Below, one piece after another: positions 19,462-29,528 of a DNA stretch of 64,000 nt. The notes under the pieces are model-generated. The model worked only from the letters and a program-made list of their open reading frames with translations. It had not been told where the DNA came from and did no database searches. This DNA is from Casimicrobiaceae bacterium (lineage in GTDB: Bacteria; Pseudomonadota; Gammaproteobacteria; Burkholderiales; Casimicrobiaceae): positions 1 to 64,000 of the forward strand of contig JAPKHK010000012.1 in NCBI GenBank assembly GCA_026646885.1, in the 5' to 3' direction. The translations under genes were made by a program, and so were the position numbers. Within the stretch, counting starts at the first letter, position 1. Each line of letters opens with the position of its first letter.

Positions 19462-20240
19462 CAACCCGCGCCTTGATTGCCGATGATGAGATCCACCTCG
19501 CGGAGTATTTGCGTGATCGCTTGCATGCGCTATGGCCAGAGCTGGAGATTCTGCCCCTGGTTGCCAACGGACCTGAAGCCTTGCGGATACTCGAAGAAGA
19601 GGAGCCGGATTTCGCCTTCCTCGACATCCGCATGCCTGGCCTGACGGGGCTGGAAGTCGCGCAGCGGGCGCGCGGTTGCGCGCATTTCGTTTTCGTCACC
19701 GCTTACGATCAATACGCCGTCGAGGCTTTTGAAGCTGAGGCAGCGGACTATTTGCTCAAGCCCGTGACGGAGGCGCGGCTCGAGCAGTGCGTGCTGCGCC
19801 TGAGGCGCCAACTGGATCGCGCCGGCCAAGCTTCCGGCGCGACCCGAGCGACATTGGCGCGGTTGGCCGAACTCCTCCCTGAACTAGCTGGAGGGGGACT
19901 GGTGCCGCGTGGGGGCTACTTGCGCTGGGTGCGTGCCGCGGTGGGCAACCAAGTGCGCCTCGTGCCGATGGACGAAGTAGTCTATTTCCAATCTATCGAC
20001 AAATACACCAGTGTGGCTACAGCCGAGGGGGAATTGCTGATTCGCACACCGCTGCGCGAGCTTCTGGAACAGCTCGATCCGGAGCGCTTCTGGCAAGTCC
20101 ATCGCGGAACCATCGTCAACGTCGCGCATGTGGCGGGCACCGCCCGCGATCTGCGCGGCCGGGTGGTCGTAAGACTCAAGATCCGGCCCGAGACGTTGGT
20201 AGTAAGCCGTGCCTTTTTGCATCTCTTTCGGCAGATGTAG
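19458..20240 (+). CDS. LytTR-type response regulator
   Basis: The 260-residue product pairs a receiver domain (ALIADDEIHLAEYLRDRL, phospho-acceptor Asp in FLDIRMPG, Thr in FVFVTAYD, Lys in YLLKPV) with a C-terminal LytTR DNA-binding domain (VYFQSIDKYTSVATAEGELL, WQVHRGTIVNV). It is translationally coupled to the sensor kinase upstream. LytTR regulators often control exopolysaccharide, cell-envelope or alginate-type genes; no target is evident here. Confidence 0.92.
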   Translation: MTTRALIADDEIHLAEYLRDRLHALWPELEILPLVANGPEALRILEEEEPDFAFLDIRMPGLTGLEVAQRARGCAHFVFVTAYDQYAVEAFEAEAADYLLKPVTEARLEQCVLRLRRQLDRAGQASGATRATLARLAELLPELAGGGLVPRGGYLRWVRAAVGNQVRLVPMDEVVYFQSIDKYTSVATAEGELLIRTPLRELLEQLDPERFWQVHRGTIVNVAHVAGTARDLRGRVVVRLKIRPETLVVSRAFLHLFRQM

Positions 20241-20273
20241 GATTCCGCGGCGGGTGTTCCCTGGACGCCAATC

Positions 20274-20303
20274 TTGACCGGGTTTTCACCCTCGCACTAT
20301 AAT
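20274..20303 (+). promoter_or_regulatory. Sigma70 promoter of tRNA-Asn
   Basis: TTGACC (20274-20279) and a perfect TATAAT (20298-20303) are separated by 18 bases, placing the transcription start a few bases before the tRNA. Confidence 0.85.
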
Positions 20304-20315
20304 CCGCCTCTCTTT

Positions 20316-20391
20316 TCCTCGATAGCTCAGTCGGTAGAGCGACGGACTGTTAATCCGCAGGTCCCTGGTTCGAGCCCAGGTCGGGGAGCCA
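20316..20391 (+). tRNA. tRNA-Asn (anticodon GUU)
   Basis: A 76-base cloverleaf with acceptor TCCTCGA/TCGGGGA, D-arm AGCTCAGTCGGTAGAGC, anticodon loop CTGTTAATC (anticodon GTT), T-arm with GGTTCGAGCC, discriminator G and an encoded CCA at 20389-20391. A consensus promoter lies upstream and a terminator downstream, so it is a single-gene transcript. Confidence 0.97.
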
Positions 20392-20400
20392 AAATTCGAA

Positions 20401-20434
20401 AACCCGTGGCGTCTTGCGATGCTGCGGGTTTTTT
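20401..20434 (+). terminator. Terminator after tRNA-Asn
   Basis: AACCCG (20401-20406) pairs with CGGGTT (20425-20430), and the T-run extends to 20434. The loop is long (18 bases) and partly self-complementary. Confidence 0.75.
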
Positions 20435-20588
20435 GTCGGTGCGCCTGGGCGCATTGCCGAGGCTGTGTACGGGCCCCGTTTGCGCGCTGAGACGATGCTG
20501 CTCGTATCCCGGCGGCGGGCGATGGCCTTCAGCAGTATCTGCGCGCGGAGAGCCAGACTCGGCGCCCACGCCTGCGCGATCTCGAGTC

Positions 20589-21032
20589 TCAGCCCCTGCA
20601 GGTATCGGCAATCCAGCGCTGGAGATCGGCGCGGCGCCTCGAGAGCTGTTTTTCGTCGAGCACCACGCGATCTCCTTTCTCGTCTATACGCGCGCCCAAG
20701 GTGCCGCGATCCAACGCCGTGAGTTCTCCCCGCCATTGGGCGCAGTTGACTTGTGCCTCGGCGGCTCGCGAAGCTTCTTCTGCCTCTTTCTTTGCCTGTT
20801 GGGCGTCAGCCTCGCGCGCTTTCTGCAGCCTCTGGCGCCGCTCATCGAGGGCCTTCAGCGCGCTCGGATCCGCACGCGCCGGGGCGGCAATCGACTTGCT
20901 CTCCCTCGCGGTCGGCGGGGGGGGTGTGTCCGAATAGATGACCTTGCCGTTCTCGTCCACCCATTTGTAAAGCCCGGCACCAGTGGCGCTGCCGGCGCCC
21001 AACAGAAGGAGCATCAGTAGGAGTCGCTTCAT
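20589..21032 (-). CDS. Exported DUF4124-domain protein
   Basis: The 147-residue product has a signal peptide (MKRLLLMLLLLGAGSATGAG) and then the DUF4124 core LYKWVDENGKVIYSDTPPPP, a short segment common in exported proteobacterial proteins. It continues into an Ala/Glu/Arg-rich coiled coil (about 60-95) and a short C-terminal region with a Cys pair (VNCAQW and DTCRG). The function is unknown. It is transcribed divergently from guaB. Confidence 0.82.
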   Translation of the reverse strand: MKRLLLMLLLLGAGSATGAGLYKWVDENGKVIYSDTPPPPTARESKSIAAPARADPSALKALDERRQRLQKAREADAQQAKKEAEEASRAAEAQVNCAQWRGELTALDRGTLGARIDEKGDRVVLDEKQLSRRRADLQRWIADTCRG

Positions 21033-21104
21033 TACCTCTCCAGGGTTCTTGCGCAGTCTCCGCGAACCTTAGCCGATGTCGCGCGGAGCGTCAATCCGCG
21101 CGGG

Positions 21105-21133
21105 TTTACGCGCAGGGGTGCTTTCCGTATAAT
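21105..21133 (+). promoter_or_regulatory. Sigma70 promoter of guaBA
   Basis: TTTACG (21105-21110) and a perfect TATAAT (21128-21133) with 17-base spacing lie 26 bases before the guaB start. I do not see a PurR-type operator. Confidence 0.75.
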
Positions 21134-21159
21134 TCGGCTTTGCGTGTAGGAGTTTTTCC

Positions 21160-22629
<1,470 letters not shown>

Positions 22630-22638
22630 GTCGCCGCC

Positions 22639-24219
22639 GTGACACCCAGAATCCTCATCCTCGACTTCGGTGCGCAGTACTCCCAGCTCATTGCGCGGCG
22701 CGTGCGCGAGGCGAAGGTGTATTGCGAGCTTCATCCCTATGATGTGAGCGACGCCTTCGTGCGCGAGTTCGCGCCAGCAGGTGTCATTCTCTCCGGCGGC
22801 CCGAACAGCGTCACCGAAAACGAAACGCCGCGCGCTCCGCAGGCCGTTTTTGAATTGGGCGTGCCGGTGCTGGGCATCTGCTACGGCATGCAGACCATGG
22901 CGGCGCAGTTGGGCGGCACGGTGGAAAGCGGCCGGGTGCGCGAGTTCGGTTATGCCGAGGTGCGGGCGCGCGGGCATTCGCGGCTGCTCGATGGCATCGA
23001 GGATAGGCGCAACACCGAGGGGCACGGCTTGTTGGACGTTTGGATGAGTCACGGCGACAAAGTGACGGCCTTGCCTCCCGGCTTCAAGGTGATCGCCAGC
23101 AACGAAGCGACGCCGCTTGCCGGCATGGCGGATGAAGCGCGGCACTTCTACGCGGTGCAATTCCACCCTGAGGTGACGCACACCAAACAAGGCAGCGCAA
23201 TTTTGCGCCGCTTCGTGCATGAAATCTGCGCCTGTGGACAAGAGTGGAACATGCCCGACCACTTGAATGAAGCGGTCGGGGCGATCCGGCAACAGGTGGG
23301 CGACGAGGAAGTGATCCTGGGTCTTTCCGGCGGTGTCGATTCCTCGGTGGCCGCGGCGCTCATCCATCGCGCCATCGGCGATCAGCTCACTTGCATCTTC
23401 GTCGATACCGGCCTTTTGCGTCTCAATGAAGCCGAGCAGGTGATGGAAACCTTTTCCCGCCATCTCGGCGTCAAAGTTGATAGGGTCGATGCGGCGGAGC
23501 GGTTTCTGCGCGAATTGGCCGGCGTTACCGATCCCGAAGCCAAACGCAAGATCATCGGCCGCGAATTCGTGCATGTGTTCCAGGAAGAAGCCGCCAAGCT
23601 GCCCAAAGCCAAGTGGCTAGCGCAAGGCACCATCTACCCCGACGTGATCGAATCGGCCGGGGCAAAGACCAAGAAAGCCCACAACATCAAGAGCCACCAC
23701 AATGTCGGCGGCCTACCGGAAACCCTGCACCTCAAGCTCCTGGAACCCCTGCGCGACCTCTTCAAGGACGAGGTGCGCGCGCTGGGTCTCGCTCTCGGTC
23801 TGCCGCACGAAATGGTCTTTCGTCATCCTTTCCCCGGTCCGGGGCTGGGCGTGCGCATTTTGGGCGAAGTGAAGCGCGAATCCGCCGACCTCTTGCGTCG
23901 CGCCGATGCCATTTTCATCGACGAGTTGCGCGCCGCAAAAGACCCCGATGGCGTGAGCTGGTACGACAAAGTGGCCCAGGCCTTCGCGGTCTTTCTGCCA
24001 GTGCGTTCCGTCGGCGTCATGGGAGATGGCCGCACCTACGAAAACGTCGTCGCGCTGCGCGCGGTGCAAACCACCGACTTCATGACCGCCCATTGGGCGC
24101 ATCTGCCCTATGACCTATTGGGCAAAGTCTCCAACCGCATCATCAACGAAGTGCGGGGACTCAATCGCGTGGTGTACGACGTCTCGGGGAAGCCGCCGGC
24201 GACGATCGAGTGGGAGTAG
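22639..24219 (+). CDS. guaA: GMP synthase (glutamine-hydrolysing)
   Basis: GuaA aminates XMP to GMP. The 526 residues comprise the class I glutamine amidotransferase domain (nucleophile Cys in GICYGMQTM, His/Glu in QFHPEVTHT), the ATP pyrophosphatase domain (P-loop [11 protein letters not shown]) and the C-terminal dimerisation domain ending KPPATIEWE. It uses a GTG start at 22639, 10 bases after guaB. Confidence 0.97.
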   Translation: MTPRILILDFGAQYSQLIARRVREAKVYCELHPYDVSDAFVREFAPAGVILSGGPNSVTENETPRAPQAVFELGVPVLGICYGMQTMAAQLGGTVESGRVREFGYAEVRARGHSRLLDGIEDRRNTEGHGLLDVWMSHGDKVTALPPGFKVIASNEATPLAGMADEARHFYAVQFHPEVTHTKQGSAILRRFVHEICACGQEWNMPDHLNEAVGAIRQQVGDEEVILGLSGGVDSSVAAALIHRAIGDQLTCIFVDTGLLRLNEAEQVMETFSRHLGVKVDRVDAAERFLRELAGVTDPEAKRKIIGREFVHVFQEEAAKLPKAKWLAQGTIYPDVIESAGAKTKKAHNIKSHHNVGGLPETLHLKLLEPLRDLFKDEVRALGLALGLPHEMVFRHPFPGPGLGVRILGEVKRESADLLRRADAIFIDELRAAKDPDGVSWYDKVAQAFAVFLPVRSVGVMGDGRTYENVVALRAVQTTDFMTAHWAHLPYDLLGKVSNRIINEVRGLNRVVYDVSGKPPATIEWE

Positions 24220-24347
24220 TTGCCGCGGGAACGTCGCTTTACGCTGCGCGCCGCGTACCTGCTTGCCCTGACACGCGATTGGTCCGGCATATCACAGAAA
24301 CCTGAATCACACGCTAAGGCAATCCGAGATGGCGGAGTGGTTTGGGC

Positions 24348-24374
24348 TTGACACTAGACCGACCGGTCTATAGA
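24348..24374 (+). promoter_or_regulatory. tetR promoter with overlapping palindromic operator
   Basis: A consensus -35 TTGACA (24348-24353) and -10 TATAGA (24369-24374) enclose the inverted repeat TAGACC-GACC-GGTCTA (24355-24370). The operator fills the spacer and overlaps the -10, so bound repressor would block polymerase; autorepression is likely. The palindrome resembles operators I recall for LmrA/YxaF-type TetR proteins. The predicted transcription start falls only a few bases before the ATG. Confidence 0.75.
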
Positions 24375-24382
24375 TTGCTCCC

Positions 24383-24988
24383 ATGGCTTCGATCAAAGTG
24401 CCTCTCACCACCCGTCAGCGGCTTATCTTTGCTGCTTCCGATCTCTTGCGCCGCAGGGGCCTGCATGGCTTCGGCGTGAGCGACGTATTGGCTGCGGCCG
24501 AGGCGCCCAAGGGCGTGCTCTACCATCATTTCCCGGGGGGCAAGGTGGAGTTGGCGATCGCAGCGATCGAGGCGGCAGTGAGCCAGATTCTCCACTCTTT
24601 GGAAGGGATCGAAGCAAGCGGCGGAAACGTGTTGCTCGCATTGCGTGCCTGGCTCGATCAAGCGCACCAGCGTCTGGCGAAAAGCGGCTACGAAATGGGC
24701 TGCCCATTGGCTGCGGTGGCGCTGGAAACGACGGGTGAAGATCGCGAGTTGCGCGCTGCGCTTTGCGCCGGGTTTGATGCCATTCGCGCGCATCTCGCGC
24801 GGCTCTTGATGCAAGCGGGCATGACCCGCGCCAAGGCGCCGCGGTTTGCCGCGCTGGTAGTTTCGGCCTACGAAGGTGCGCTCTTGCAGGCGCGAATTGC
24901 TGGCGATGCCAAACCTGCAAGCGAAACCGTGGATTTGCTGCTCGAGATGCTGCTGCGCGAAATCCATGTGACGAAGGGCAAAACATGA
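24383..24988 (+). CDS. TetR-family repressor (LmrA/YxaF-like)
   Basis: The 201-residue product has an N-terminal TetR helix-turn-helix (RQRLIFAASDLLRRRGLHGF, then VSDVLAAAEAPKGVLYHHFPGGK) and an alpha-helical ligand domain with GCPLAAVALET, characteristic of the LmrA/YxaF-like subgroup. It is preceded directly by a promoter overlapped by a palindrome and overlaps the next gene, a hydrolase, by four bases. Probably it represses this two-gene operon until an unknown, perhaps ester or lipid-like, ligand binds. Confidence 0.88.
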   Translation: MASIKVPLTTRQRLIFAASDLLRRRGLHGFGVSDVLAAAEAPKGVLYHHFPGGKVELAIAAIEAAVSQILHSLEGIEASGGNVLLALRAWLDQAHQRLAKSGYEMGCPLAAVALETTGEDRELRAALCAGFDAIRAHLARLLMQAGMTRAKAPRFAALVVSAYEGALLQARIAGDAKPASETVDLLLEMLLREIHVTKGKT

Positions 24989-25878
24989 CACCAAGTTCAG
25001 ACACGATCAAGCCGGAAACGACGGTGATCGAAGCAGCCGATGGTTATCCACTGGCATGCACGCGCTACGCCGCGGCGGTTGAGCCCTGTGGTCGTATCAT
25101 TGTGGCCGGCGCCACGGGAGTGCCGCAGGGGTTCTATCGGCATTTTGCCGAGTTCGCCGCATGCCAAGGCTATACCGTTCTGACTTTCGATTACCGCGGT
25201 ATCGGAAAATCCAAGCCGGCTAGCCTCAAGGGCTTTCGCACCAATTTCCTCGAGTGGGCGGTTTATGATCTGGCTGCGGCAGTCGATGAAATGTACGACG
25301 AAGGTCTGCCCTTGTTCATGGTCGGGCATTCATTCGGGGGCCATGCTTTTGGCCTCCTGCCCAACCATGAGCGCGTAGCGGGTTTTTACACGTTTGCCAC
25401 CGGCGCCGGCTGGGCGGGTTGGATGCCTCGGCTCGAAGGCCTGCAAGTGCGATTCATGTGGAAGTTCGTCACTCCCATCCTAGTGAAATGGAAGGGCTAT
25501 CTACCGTGGTCCTTGGTGCGCAGTGGCGAGGACTTGCCACTGGGTGTGTATCGTCAATGGCGGCGTTGGTGCCGTTATCCGCGCTACTTTTTCGACGATC
25601 CCAGAATGAGCCACCTAGCGGCGCAGTTCGCCGCGGTGCGCACCCCCATCGTGGCCGCGAACGCGATCGATGACGCTTGGGCGCCGCCGCGTTCGCGCGA
25701 TGCCTTTATCCAAGCCTACCGTAACGCGCCGTTGACATGCCTTGATCTCGACCCCAATACCCTGGGCGGCATCGGTCACATGGGCTATTTTCGGCAGAAG
25801 GCGCAGCCGCTGTGGAATGAAGTCCTGGCTTGGTTCGCTGCGCAAGGAGCGAACTGGCCCCTGGCCGGTACCCGCTGA
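24985..25878 (+). CDS. Alpha/beta-hydrolase fold protein
   Basis: The 297-residue product has the nucleophile elbow GHSFGG, the LTFDYRGIGKSKP segment, a Trp-rich lid region (WRRWCRYPRYFF), an acidic candidate in NAIDDAWAPP and the catalytic-type His in IGHMGYF. It fits the serine hydrolase group annotated as YbgC-unrelated predicted hydrolases (UCP037442-like). It is translationally coupled to the TetR gene, so its substrate may be the regulator's inducer. No signal peptide; cytoplasmic. Confidence 0.82.
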   Translation: MTPSSDTIKPETTVIEAADGYPLACTRYAAAVEPCGRIIVAGATGVPQGFYRHFAEFAACQGYTVLTFDYRGIGKSKPASLKGFRTNFLEWAVYDLAAAVDEMYDEGLPLFMVGHSFGGHAFGLLPNHERVAGFYTFATGAGWAGWMPRLEGLQVRFMWKFVTPILVKWKGYLPWSLVRSGEDLPLGVYRQWRRWCRYPRYFFDDPRMSHLAAQFAAVRTPIVAANAIDDAWAPPRSRDAFIQAYRNAPLTCLDLDPNTLGGIGHMGYFRQKAQPLWNEVLAWFAAQGANWPLAGTR

Positions 25879-26049
25879 GCGGCGCGCCTTTTTTAAAGTA
25901 ACCCTTCGGTGTGTGCGCTTTCCAAGGTCGATCCGGGTCGGAGGGTTGGGTAGTGGCGCGGCCGCGGCTGAACGCGAGCGGCCAATGCAACCCCAATCGA
26001 GAGGCGCGGTCGAAACGATCGATCCCAACCAATCAATCGAGGAGAGTCC

Positions 26050-26553
26050 ATGACCCGCCGCTCTTTTATGTCGATCTTCGCCGGGCTCGGCACCTTGGCT
26101 TCCGTTTCGATCTCGCGCCAAGTAGCGGCCGGCGGCAGCATGGGTCTCGCCAAATCCAAGCGGGAGTGGGCCGCGATCTTGTCCCCGGCGGCCTATGCGG
26201 TCTTGTTCGAGGAAGACACCGAGCCGGCAGGTAGCAGCCCCCTCAATCACGAAAAGCGTGCCGGCACTTTTGTGTGTGCTGCTTGCTTGCAGCCACTCTT
26301 CGATAGCGCCGCGAAGTACGAAAGCGGCACCGGCTGGCCCAGTTTCTGGCAGCATTTGCCCAATGCCATAGGCACGAAGCGCGACTTCAAGCTCCTGCTA
26401 CCGCGTACCGAATACCATTGTTCGCGTTGCGGGGGGCATCAGGGTCATGTGTTCGACGACGGCCCGCCGCCCACCGGCAAGCGCTACTGCAACAACGGCC
26501 TGGCCCTGCGCTTCGTGCCTCAGGGCGACAAATTGCCGGACCTGCGCACATGA
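26050..26553 (+). CDS. msrB: Exported methionine-R-sulfoxide reductase
   Basis: MsrB reduces methionine-R-sulfoxide. The 167-residue product starts with a twin-arginine-like signal (MTRRSFMSIFAGLGTLASVS), so it is probably exported by Tat. The core has two zinc CxxC pairs (CAAC, CSRC), GTGWPSFW, the HQGHVFDDG segment and the catalytic Cys in RYCNNGLALRF. GAGGAGAG precedes the start. Its stop overlaps the msrA start, giving a periplasmic MsrB-MsrA operon. Confidence 0.92.
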   Translation: MTRRSFMSIFAGLGTLASVSISRQVAAGGSMGLAKSKREWAAILSPAAYAVLFEEDTEPAGSSPLNHEKRAGTFVCAACLQPLFDSAAKYESGTGWPSFWQHLPNAIGTKRDFKLLLPRTEYHCSRCGGHQGHVFDDGPPPTGKRYCNNGLALRFVPQGDKLPDLRT

Positions 26554-27191
26554 ACGGCGGGGCGATGGCGCCGTGGAACCGGGTTGGCATCGCGCGTTTG
26601 GCCAAGCTAATCGGTCTGGCGGCGCTGGCCCTAGGCGTGCAGTCCAATTCGCGTGGCGCTCAGCCTTCGGTTATGCAGGCGACAGCCATCTTTGCGGGCG
26701 GTTGTTTCTGGTGCATGGAGGCGGATTTCGAGAAACTGCCGGGCGTGCTGAGCGTGGAGTCGGGCTATATCGGCGGGACACGCCCGAATCCGAGTTATCG
26801 CGAAGTGAGCGCCGGCACGACCGGACACGCCGAAGCCGTGCACATACTCTACGATCCTGCCAAGCTCAGCTATGAACAATTGCTCGAGCACTTTTGGCGC
26901 AATATCGATCCAACCGTAAAAGATCGACAGTTCTGCGACATCGGCAGTCAGTACCGCAGCGGCATCTATTGGCAAACCGAGGCCGAGCGAGCGGCTGCAC
27001 AAGTGAGCCGCGAAGCGCTCTTGAAGAGCGGCAAGATCGGGGAAATCCATACCGAGATCGCGCGCGCGGGCATTTTCTACCCGGCCGAAGAGTATCATCA
27101 GGACTACTACAAGAAGAACCCGGTGCGTTACGCCTACTACCGCCATGGTTGCGGACGGGATGCGCGGCTGAAAGAACTCTGGGCGAAGTGA
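26550..27191 (+). CDS. msrA: Exported methionine-S-sulfoxide reductase
   Basis: MsrA reduces methionine-S-sulfoxide. The 213-residue product has a short membrane or signal segment (LAKLIGLAALALGVQ) followed by the catalytic motif GCFWCME (Cys52), GYIGGTRPNPSYREVSAGTTGHAEAV, and EEYHQDYYKKNP. A late Cys in HGCGRD could be the resolving residue. ATG 26550 overlaps the msrB stop by four bases. Both enzymes carry export signals, which points to repair of oxidised periplasmic proteins. Confidence 0.92.
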   Translation: MNGGAMAPWNRVGIARLAKLIGLAALALGVQSNSRGAQPSVMQATAIFAGGCFWCMEADFEKLPGVLSVESGYIGGTRPNPSYREVSAGTTGHAEAVHILYDPAKLSYEQLLEHFWRNIDPTVKDRQFCDIGSQYRSGIYWQTEAERAAAQVSREALLKSGKIGEIHTEIARAGIFYPAEEYHQDYYKKNPVRYAYYRHGCGRDARLKELWAK

Positions 27192-27426
27192 AAAGACCGC
27201 GTCGCCATGTGGGGCGAAAGGCTGCGCCGGGGAGGCGCCGTCTCCGACGAGCTGGCGCTTTTGGGGGAAGCCGACTGCGGCGCTTGTGCGAAGAACTGGC
27301 GAGGGGGGCTAGAATTGACGCTTCGCAATATCTGCTTACAAGCCTAGCGTCAACGGCGGATAGGGTGAAGCGTTGATCGCAACTGTGGGCCTTAGCCCAC
27401 CAAACCAAACATTGAGGAGAAGAGAA

Positions 27427-27780
27427 ATGAAATTCGGAACGATTGTTGTTGCTGCCGTGGCCACCTTGATGGCCGCTTCCGTCTTGGCCGCGAGTGAAAC
27501 TGCGCCCCGCGCCAATGTTCGTCAAGCGAACCAGCAGGCGCGCATCGACCAAGGGGTGGCCAGCGGTTCGCTGACCAAGCGCGAAGCGGCTCGCCTGGAA
27601 AAGGGTCAGCAGCATGTGCAGAACTTGGAAAACAAGGCTCTTGCCGACGGCAAGGTCACAAAAGTGGAAAAGCTGCGCATCGAAAAGGCGCAAGACGTGC
27701 AAAGCGCGCGCATCGCCAAGCAAAAACATGACCGCCAGCACGATCGCAACCACGACGGCAAGCTCGACAAGAAGAAGTAA
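27427..27780 (+). CDS. Small exported Lys/Arg-rich protein with EF-hand-like tail
   Basis: The 117-residue product has a signal peptide (MKFGTIVVAAVATLMAASVL) and a charged mature part: RQANQQARIDQGVASGSLTKRE, then a repeat-like KVTKVEKLRIEKAQ segment and a C-terminal DRNHDGKLDKKK, resembling a calcium-binding DxDxDG loop. Similar small periplasmic proteins occur in betaproteobacteria but I know no function. AGGAGAAG precedes ATG 27427. A hairpin terminator follows. Confidence 0.75.
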   Translation: MKFGTIVVAAVATLMAASVLAASETAPRANVRQANQQARIDQGVASGSLTKREAARLEKGQQHVQNLENKALADGKVTKVEKLRIEKAQDVQSARIAKQKHDRQHDRNHDGKLDKKK

Positions 27781-27801
27781 GATCTCGGTTCTCCTTCTGC
27801 C

Positions 27802-27830
27802 AACGGCGCCGTACGGGCGCCGTTTGTTTG
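27802..27830 (+). terminator. Rho-independent terminator
   Basis: Perfect 9-bp stem AACGGCGCC (27802-27810) / GGCGCCGTT (27816-27824) with a 5-base loop and a T-rich tail (TGTTTG), 21 bases after the small exported-protein gene. Confidence 0.75.
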
Positions 27831-27929
27831 TCTGGGGTTTCCAATTCCCTCAAGGGAGTGCATGATGCTCCGATAAGCCGGTATGGGCCACCGATTCAGG
27901 GCGGCGTGATCTGGGGGAAATGGCAGGGG

Positions 27930-29342
27930 ATGCCGGGTATCGACTTCTTCAAGGATTTGGGGCGGATTCGCGGCGAGGCGCTGCAGTCGGTTTTCGATCT
28001 TCTAGAGGGCATTTGCGAGGGCGCGCTGGTGGTCGACAAAGACGCGCACATCGTCTGGATGAGCGAAAAATACGCCCACAAGCTGGGCCTGCGTGCCGCC
28101 GCTGACGCCATCGGCCACGAAGTCGAGGCAGTCATTCCCACGAGCCAGATGCGTGCGGTGGTCAAGACCGGCATGCCCATCCTTCTCGACATCATGCAAT
28201 TCGGTGCTGAATCCTTCGTGGTGACGCGCATACCGCTCAAGGACAAGAGCGGTGAGGTGATCGGAGCCATCGGCTTGGTGGTCTATGATCAGCTTCATTC
28301 CCTGAAGCCCCTGGTCTCCAAATTCGCCCGACTGCAATCGGCCCTGGCCAACGCGGAGCACAAGCTCTCCCAAGAGCGCAGCGCCAAATATACTTTGGGG
28401 AGTTTCGTGGGCAGTAGCCCCGCCGCTCTGGAAGTCAAGCGCCTGGCGCGGCGCGCGGCGCAAATCGATTCGACGGTACTGCTGCTGGGCGAAACCGGCA
28501 CCGGCAAAGAACTGCTGGCCCAAGCCATCCATGCCTCGGGTCCGCGGGCCCATAGACCCTTCGTCGGCATCAATGTGGCGGCCATCCCCGAAACCTTGAT
28601 GGAAGCCGAGTTCTTCGGCGCGGCTCCCGGGGCATACAGTGGCGCCGATCGACGTGGGCGCGAAGGCAAATTCAAACTTGCCGACGGAGGCACATTGTTC
28701 CTCGACGAGATCGGCGATATGCCCCTGGGCTTGCAGGCCAAGCTCTTGCGAGTGTTGCAGGAGCATGAGTTCGAACCACTGGGCTCGAATCGCATCACCA
28801 AGGTCGATGTGCGCGTGATTGCCGCCACCAGTATCGACCTTGGCAAACTCGTCGCCGAGGGGCGTTTTCGTGCGGATCTCTACTACCGCCTCAACGTGCT
28901 GGCCATCACCGTTCCCCCTTTGCGGGAACGTTCGGAGGACTTCGAGGCCCTCTGCCAGCATTTGCTCGATGAAATTGCCCAGGCCAATGGCACTCCGGTG
29001 CGCGAAATCGCCCCGGACGCTATCGCGCTGCTGCGCAGCCAGCCTTGGCCCGGCAACATTCGGGAGTTGCGCAACGTACTCGAACGCGTGGCCATGTTCA
29101 GCGATGACTTGCGCCTCAACGCGGCTCATTTCCAGAGGGCGCTGAGCGCGAGTACGAGCGCGGGGAGCGCGCCGGAGGCACCGCGTAACTACGATGACGC
29201 CCTGGCGGACTTCGAGCGGCGGCTGATCGCGGACGCTTTGACCCGTGCGGGCGGACGGGTCACCGAAGCCGCGGTGTCTCTGGGCGTGGGACGTGCGACG
29301 CTTTACAAGAAGATGGCCGCGCTGGGCATTTCCACCAAATAG
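27930..29342 (+). CDS. Sigma54-dependent transcriptional activator (PAS, AAA+, Fis HTH)
   Basis: The 470-residue product has a PAS-like N-terminal domain (about 16-125, ICEGALVVDKDAHIVWMSEK), a linker helix, the AAA+ sigma54-interaction domain (Walker A LLGETGTGKE, Walker B GTLFLDEIGDM, WPGNIRELRNVLERV) and a C-terminal Fis-type helix-turn-helix (GGRVTEAAVSLGVGRATLYKKM). The sigma54-contact loop reads GAYSGA (residues 234-239) instead of GAFTGA. The start at ATG 27930 gives a normal domain layout, but in-frame GTG/TTG starts lie upstream. Two palindromes and a -24/-12 promoter follow the gene, so it probably activates the downstream binding-protein operon. Confidence 0.9.
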   Translation: MPGIDFFKDLGRIRGEALQSVFDLLEGICEGALVVDKDAHIVWMSEKYAHKLGLRAAADAIGHEVEAVIPTSQMRAVVKTGMPILLDIMQFGAESFVVTRIPLKDKSGEVIGAIGLVVYDQLHSLKPLVSKFARLQSALANAEHKLSQERSAKYTLGSFVGSSPAALEVKRLARRAAQIDSTVLLLGETGTGKELLAQAIHASGPRAHRPFVGINVAAIPETLMEAEFFGAAPGAYSGADRRGREGKFKLADGGTLFLDEIGDMPLGLQAKLLRVLQEHEFEPLGSNRITKVDVRVIAATSIDLGKLVAEGRFRADLYYRLNVLAITVPPLRERSEDFEALCQHLLDEIAQANGTPVREIAPDAIALLRSQPWPGNIRELRNVLERVAMFSDDLRLNAAHFQRALSASTSAGSAPEAPRNYDDALADFERRLIADALTRAGGRVTEAAVSLGVGRATLYKKMAALGISTK

Positions 29343-29348
29343 GGTCTC

Positions 29349-29366
29349 TGTCTCCAAATAGAGACG
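29349..29366 (+). promoter_or_regulatory. Upstream activator site 1 (TGTCTC-N6-GAGACG)
   Basis: An inverted repeat TGTCTC (29349-29354), six-base A/T-rich spacer, GAGACG (29361-29366), seven bases after the activator stop codon. A second copy lies exactly 80 bp downstream centre to centre. Probable binding site of the Fis-type helix-turn-helix of the adjacent activator. Confidence 0.7.
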
Positions 29367-29428
29367 AAGGAAAAAAGCAATAAAATTCATGGAAAAAGCC
29401 GCCATCCATGACTGCGGCATGGCGCGTT

Positions 29429-29446
29429 TGTGTCAATATCGAGACA
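29429..29446 (+). promoter_or_regulatory. Upstream activator site 2 (TGTGTC-N6-GAGACA)
   Basis: Second copy of the same inverted repeat: TGTGTC (29429-29434), spacer AATATC, GAGACA (29441-29446). It lies about 85-100 bp before the -24/-12 promoter, a normal enhancer distance. The 80-bp separation from site 1 is near eight helical turns, putting both on roughly the same DNA face. Confidence 0.7.
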
Positions 29447-29528
29447 AAAACCGGCAGCGCTGATCGCTTTTTCCCCCTTGCCCCTGATCGCTGCAAAAAA
29501 GACGTGTTTAATCAACTAACTGCATTTG

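Noticed and set aside
24324-24342. tRNA-Ser/Leu-like 5' stretch CCGAGATGGCGGAGTGGTT before tetR
   Set aside because: No anticodon arm, T-arm or 3' acceptor follows, and the tetR promoter starts directly after it. Chance or a very old remnant.
25862-25897. GGCGCGCC followed by TTTTTT after the hydrolase gene as a terminator
   Set aside because: The palindrome is eight bases with no loop, so it cannot form a stable intrinsic hairpin.
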